Position numbers and translations under genes: made by a program
The notes under the pieces: generated by a model
The model's database searches: none
What the model saw: the letters and a program-made list of their open reading frames with translations, nothing else
Told to the model about the DNA's origin: nothing
Part shown: positions 59,243 to 64,000 of the stretch, in pieces
Layout: each line of letters opens with the position of its first letter
How positions within the stretch are numbered: position 1 is the stretch's first letter
Assembly: GCA_963932465.1 (NCBI GenBank)
Contig: CAWVRF010001061.1
Location: 186,001-250,000 of the forward strand
Length of the DNA stretch: 64,000 nucleotides
Direction: 5' to 3'
Source: Maratus speciosus
Lineage: Eukaryota > Arthropoda > Arachnida > Araneae > Salticidae

Positions 59243-60383
59243 GTAAGTATTTTTGATGAATTATTTTTTTGTTTTGAAACGAATTGAGACTACATTTGTT
59301 AATAAGATTCCAAAGCATTTTCAGGATTGTGACAGCTTTTTAAAGAAGCATTTCTGAAGAAAAATATAAACCGCTATTGCACTATCGGATATATTTAACT
59401 TGTGAAATTAAAACGAAACTTCATTCGTTTTGAAGAAGAATATTAACTTATAAAAGCATAGCCTATGTATAAATGGCTGTCAATGCTAAAGTGCTGGTTT
59501 CTACCCGAACATTTTACGAATCAGCATGGAGCGTGGTCATTATTTGGGGAGAGAGAAAGAATTTCCCTGTGTCATATAAGTTAGATTTAGGAAAATTGAA
59601 TAATAATTGGTCCAGTGCGAGTATTACTCACGCATAGAAGGTTCCATTAAATACATTAATTGGTTACTGTAATATAACAAAAAATCGTTGCTAAAAGAAT
59701 AATAAGATTATAAAAAAAACCCATACAAAGTAGGGTTGCATATAGCTAGACCATCCGTGTCTTTAAAGGTTAATATCTCGGCTACTTACCGACAATTGTT
59801 TTCGAAAATCATTATCAACTATCCTTTTATACTTTCGCGACGATAGGTAACTCCGGCGCTTCTCAGCTTCCTGCTGAGGGCCCACAATGGGAAATTTGTA
59901 TGAACGAAAAAATGCGATTCTTTTAAAACTATGTGACCAAGGATAATTGCTTCAGTTTTTCTGCAAGGTATAAATAAACTTCTATAAACCCTAATTTTTT
60001 CATAATTTTATTTTTAGTAGATTCGGAACTAGAGGGAAGGAGGGAGAGGGCAAATTTTTACATTACGTTTTCGACGATGTCTCTGAAAATATTATACATA
60101 AAATTAAGACAAATGCATTTTTGAGTTCCGTGTTACGAAAGCTTTCACACGATATATATATAAAGAGATTTTTATTTTTAAGTAACTTAATTAGCCCCTC
60201 TACGTTTTTCCTAAATATATTTGTGAATGGTTAATAATCTATTACTATGGTGAGTCAATAGCCTTTATTACTTCTGCTAAATTTGAACCTTCCACGTTCC
60301 ATAGTTTATGAGTAAAACAGCCATGACAAATAGACAGAAAGACACGCGAGTGATTTTAGAATGGTCACTTTTTTACATTTTAA
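59243..60383. other. Intronic AT-rich sequence
   Basis: No gene or paired ends recognised. The last 20 bases lead into the TTAA-flanked element. Confidence 0.5.
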
Positions 60384-61695
60384 GGGGACAAGGGACCTTA
60401 AAATAATTTTTTTTATTTTTTTGTAAATTTCACCTTAAATATTATTCAAGGGTACATTATATGCATTATAGCATGCATTAATCACAAAAAAAATTTAAAA
60501 AAAATTTTATTTTTGAGAAAAAAATGGAATTTTACGTGTCGTCTTAGAAATCTTCGAAATGTCGCTTGCGCATTCCATAACAATGAAAATCCCCAATATT
60601 TTTTTATAAAAGTCTGTTTTATATATATAAATAAAATAGAGCATCGAATTTTATATATTTGAATTTAAAGGTAAAAAAAAAAAATGAAAATTTTTAAAAA
60701 TTTTTCGAAAAAATTTCCAAATTTCCAAATTTTTCAATTTTTTTTTTATTTTTTGTAAATTTCATCTTAAATATTATTCAAGGGGACATTATATGTATTA
60801 TGGCATGCATTTCTCACAAAAAAAAATTTAAAAAAAATTTATTTTTGTGAAAAAAATGGAATTTTACGCGTCGTCTTAGAAATCTTCGAAATGCCCCCTA
60901 TGCATTCCATATCAATGAAAATCCCCAATATTTTTTTAAAATTTGATTTATATATATATAAATAAAATAGAGCATCGAATTTTATATATTTGAATTTAAT
61001 GGTTAAAAAAAAATTACAAATTTTGAAATTTTTTCGAAAAAATTTCAAAATTTTTTAATTTTTTTTTATTTTTTGTAAATTTTATCTTAAATATTACTCA
61101 AAGGTACATTATATGCATTATGGCATGCATTTATTACAAAAACAATTTGTAAAAAAATTTATTTTTATGAAAAAAATGGAATTTTACGCGTCGTCTTAGA
61201 AATCTTCGAAATGCTCCCTGCGTGTTCCATATCAATGAAAATCCCCAATATTTTTAATAAAAGTTTGGTTTATATATATAAATAAAATAGAGCATCGAAT
61301 TTTATATATTTGAATTTAAAGGTTAAAAAAAAGAAAAAAATGAAAAATTTTGAAATTTTTTCGAAAAAATTTCAAAATTTTTAATTTTTTTTTTTTTTTT
61401 ACCTTTAAATTCAAATATATAAAATTCGATGCTATATTTTATTTATATATATAAAACAGACTTTTATAAAAAATATTGGGGATTTTCATTGATATGGAAT
61501 GCGCAAGCGACATTTCGAAGATTTCTAAGACGAAGCGTAAAATTACATTTTTTTCATAAAAATAATTTTTTTTTAAATTTTTTTTGTAATAAATGCATGC
61601 TATAATGCATATAAAGTACCCTTGAATAATAATTAGGTGAAATTTACAAAAAATAAAAAAAAATATTTTTAAGGATTTTAAGGTCCCTTGTCCCC
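60384..61695. mobile_element. TTAA-flanked element with internal tandem copies of its end
   Basis: GGGGACAAGGGACCTTAAAA ... and the same inverted at the right, flanked by TTAA (60380-60383 and 61696-61699). Inside, a unit of about 320-330 bp occurs three times in direct order (ATGGAATTTTACG at about 60524, 60856 and 61176), followed by one inverted copy (about 61395-61680). TTAA targets suit piggyBac or Kolobok elements; GGGG ends make the choice uncertain. Non-coding. Confidence 0.7.
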
Positions 61696-61699
61696 TTAA

Positions 61700-62662
61700 C
61701 TACGGAGACCTGAAAATGCCGGAAATTAATAACATTTAAATTATCATAACTAATGTTAATAAGATTTATTTTTTTAAAAGTATTATAACTGAGATTAAAG
61801 TTTCATAACTAAGGTATTATAAAGTTAAATTTTGATTGTAGAAGAATAGAAATTTTACTGTGTTAGGGGAAAGCAGGCGAATGGATCTCACTGAGAAAAC
61901 ATGAATAGCTAGTCAAATTTAGACAAAAAAATTAATATTTACTTAACGAAGCATAACTCCAAAGCATAAGGAACAGTTTGCAATCAACTAATTTGCATAA
62001 AAGTTTTAGGAATTTTTTTATCGTTTTATTTAAATAACCATCGTCTGAGCGGTAATGCCCGACATGGTAGGGTAATTCAACGCCCCCTACATATGTAGGG
62101 GGCATTGGGTAATTGCGCTCAGAGTTTGAATACAACATTTAAGTAAGACAAAAGTCACATATGTAGTTGTATAGGCTGCTCACACCACTGCAGACTTATT
62201 GCAACCACTTTACACATATTGTGCACACATATTGTATAGGCTACTTTTTTTTATATTTAGGTTTTTTGATTTTCATCACTTTTTTGAAATCGTAAAATGC
62301 TCCTTGTTTAATGACATATTAATTAAGGCGAAGACAGAGGAATTTTACCATTTCAAAAAAGTGGTGTCAATCAACAAATCTGAATTTTAAAAAGTTGCCC
62401 ACTGGCAACAATTCTTCTGGCATTCCACGCGAGCGCCATTACCCGTTATCGCCATGTTGGGTTTTAATGCATTATAATTGGCTTAACAACGCACTACAAT
62501 AATAAATAAAAACATGAAAGTACAGCTAAATGTATATATTTTGTAGACATAATGAGTAAATTAATATTTGAAAATAACAGTGTACACTTACCTTCAAGTT
62601 AGATGTTGTAGAATTTTATAATAAAACAACTTCAAACTAATAACGTGAGGACACAAAAATAC
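61700..62662. other. AT-rich intronic sequence with a perfect palindrome
   Basis: A perfect 22-bp palindrome is centred in 62082-62103 (GCCCCCTACAT and its inverse), inside a weaker inverted repeat (GAGCGGTAAT... / ...ATTGCGCTC). No gene recognised. Confidence 0.5.
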
Positions 62663-62867
62663 GGTACTTTTCGGTTAGCCGGGCGCCAGTGTTATATATA
62701 CATATATATGTATGTATACATGTATGTATATATACATATATATTTACATATATATATGTGTGTGTAGATATACAATATGTGTATATGTATATATATGTAT
62801 ATTTACATATATGTATGTATATAAATATGTATATATAACACTGGCGACCGGCTAACCGAAAAGTACC
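62663..62867. mobile_element. Small TIR element, GTTAGCCGGG family, recent
   Basis: GGTACTTTTCGGTTAGCCGG ... CCGGCTAACCGAAAAGTACC with a perfect 8-bp duplication AAAAATAC on both sides. The centre is (TATATG)n-like microsatellite, so the whole folds on itself. 205 bp. Confidence 0.85.
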
Positions 62868-63286
62868 AAAAATACTTTCCTCCCGACGGGCACTAAATCC
62901 TTACTGGGAACTTAGGATGAAATTCGCTAGGTGCCGGTACCGGTCGCACGTTTTCAATTCTATTCTATTTAGAAATATTTGGTGAGTGGAATTGCCCTTC
63001 TGACAGTCATTACCCTATTTTCTCCTACTTGTCAGATTATGGAATTTTTTTTTCTAAATATAATTTATAGGACCTAAGGCCAGTATAATAATTAAATTTG
63101 GTAATGCAAAAAATAACAACTATTTTGACGTAAAGGGACTTTTATTAAAATAAAAACATTTAAAACGCTATTGCAACTGGAATAATACCTCTAAAAGTAA
63201 TGGTTAAGGAATTAGCTGTTGGCCAACCATAAAAAGGGAAACCCTGTGTGTATATGTATATTTTCCCCTTAACATAAACATGAAAA
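62868..63286. other. Intronic spacer, nothing recognised
   Basis: No coding or repeat structure that I can support. Confidence 0.5.
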
Positions 63287-64000
63287 ACAAGTTGGAAATT
63301 GCTCGTCAAACGTGGCAAATGAGGTGCGTTCGTACTATAACAAGTTTTATAATTATTTTTTGCACCCCATATTGTACTGAATGTATAATTTTTTGCACTT
63401 CATAAAGTCCATAGTCTTTAACATCATTAAAATGCACTCCCAATAATTTTTTCCCATTCCCCGAACACTTTTGACTGTCCCTGTAATTAAACTATACATC
63501 CGATTTTCCTAAAATTTGAAATGGCTCGACAAAATTTTGTAATAATTATATATTTAAAATTTCAGACCATTTGGAAGGCTGTAACATCATTAAAATGCAC
63601 TTGCAATAATTTTTCCCATTGGCCGTAATGTAAAGAAAAACTTTTGACTGTCCCTGTAATTAAACTATACATCTGATTTTCCTAAAATTTGAAATGGCTC
63701 GACAAAATTTTGCAACAATTATATCTTTAAAATTTCAGACCATTCGGAAGGCTGTAACATCATTAAAATGCACTTGCAATAATTTTTCCCATTGGCCGTA
63801 ATGTAAAGAAAAACTTTTGACTGTCCCTGTAATTAAACTATACATCCGATTTTCATAAAATTTGAAATGGCTCGACAAAATTTTGCAACAATCTTATATT
63901 TCAAATTTCAGACCATTCGGTTGGGTAGTTTTTGCTCTGTTATATGCGGACAGACAGACGGACGGACAGACGGACAGACGGACGGACAGACGGACGGACT
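63287..64000 (+). mobile_element. Repeat family B, copy 2 (runs off the window)
   Basis: Same start as 53671 (ACAAGTTGGAAATTGCTCGT). Then 173-bp tandem units marked by TTGACTGTCCCTGTAATTAA at about 63471, 63644 and 63817, then a GACGGACAGACGGACGG simple repeat that reaches the window edge. Confidence 0.65.

Overview
The window is eukaryotic nuclear DNA, very AT-rich, with GT-AG introns and dense transposable elements. An arthropod, quite possibly a chelicerate such as a spider, fits best: there are BEL/Pao and Gypsy elements, Tc1/mariner, pogo and hAT relics, Helitrons and an M13 (neprilysin-like) peptidase gene with very long introns. The species call is an inference from general character only.

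The one host gene I can support is the 5' part of an M13 zinc metallopeptidase on the plus strand. Four exons are visible: 26545-26672 (membrane anchor), 34509-34565, 50387-50548 and 59159-59242. The three introns between them (7.8, 15.8 and 8.6 kb) are all phase 1. The catalytic half lies beyond the right edge. Everything else of substance is repeats in or upstream of this gene.

Left third (1-26496): Helitron-like elements built from 152-bp tandem units form the base layer. A BEL/Pao element (2437-25547, TSD GTGAT) sits inside one of them. A Gypsy element (7099-24198, TSD GATAC) sits inside the BEL integrase. A 4.46-kb composite (8198-12656, probable TSD ATCT) sits inside the Gypsy 5' LTR. 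LTR pairs differ by roughly 1.5% (BEL) and under 0.5% (Gypsy) by eye, which agrees with this order. The Gypsy element carries a well-formed -1 ribosomal frameshift signal between gag and pol. Both elements are broken by frameshifts and stops.

Middle (26697-50386): canonical Helitrons, a 4.76-kb TIR element with transposase relics, hAT, pogo and TTAA-type elements, a 145-bp tandem array in an inverted Helitron-like copy, and families of small TIR elements with 8-bp duplications. Right (50549-64000): a dead Tc1 element, a 3.15-kb CACTG-ended element with palindromic subterminal repeats, a relic of an unnamed repetitive protein family, a TTAA-flanked element with internal tandem copies of its ends, and a second tandem-repeat family that runs off the window.

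Points that most deserve a second look: the frameshift signal at 15108-15164; transposon-borne tandem arrays in which almost every unit carries a CTCF-core-like motif; the composite insertion with mismatched ends at 8198-12656; and a peptidase exon squeezed between two transposons.
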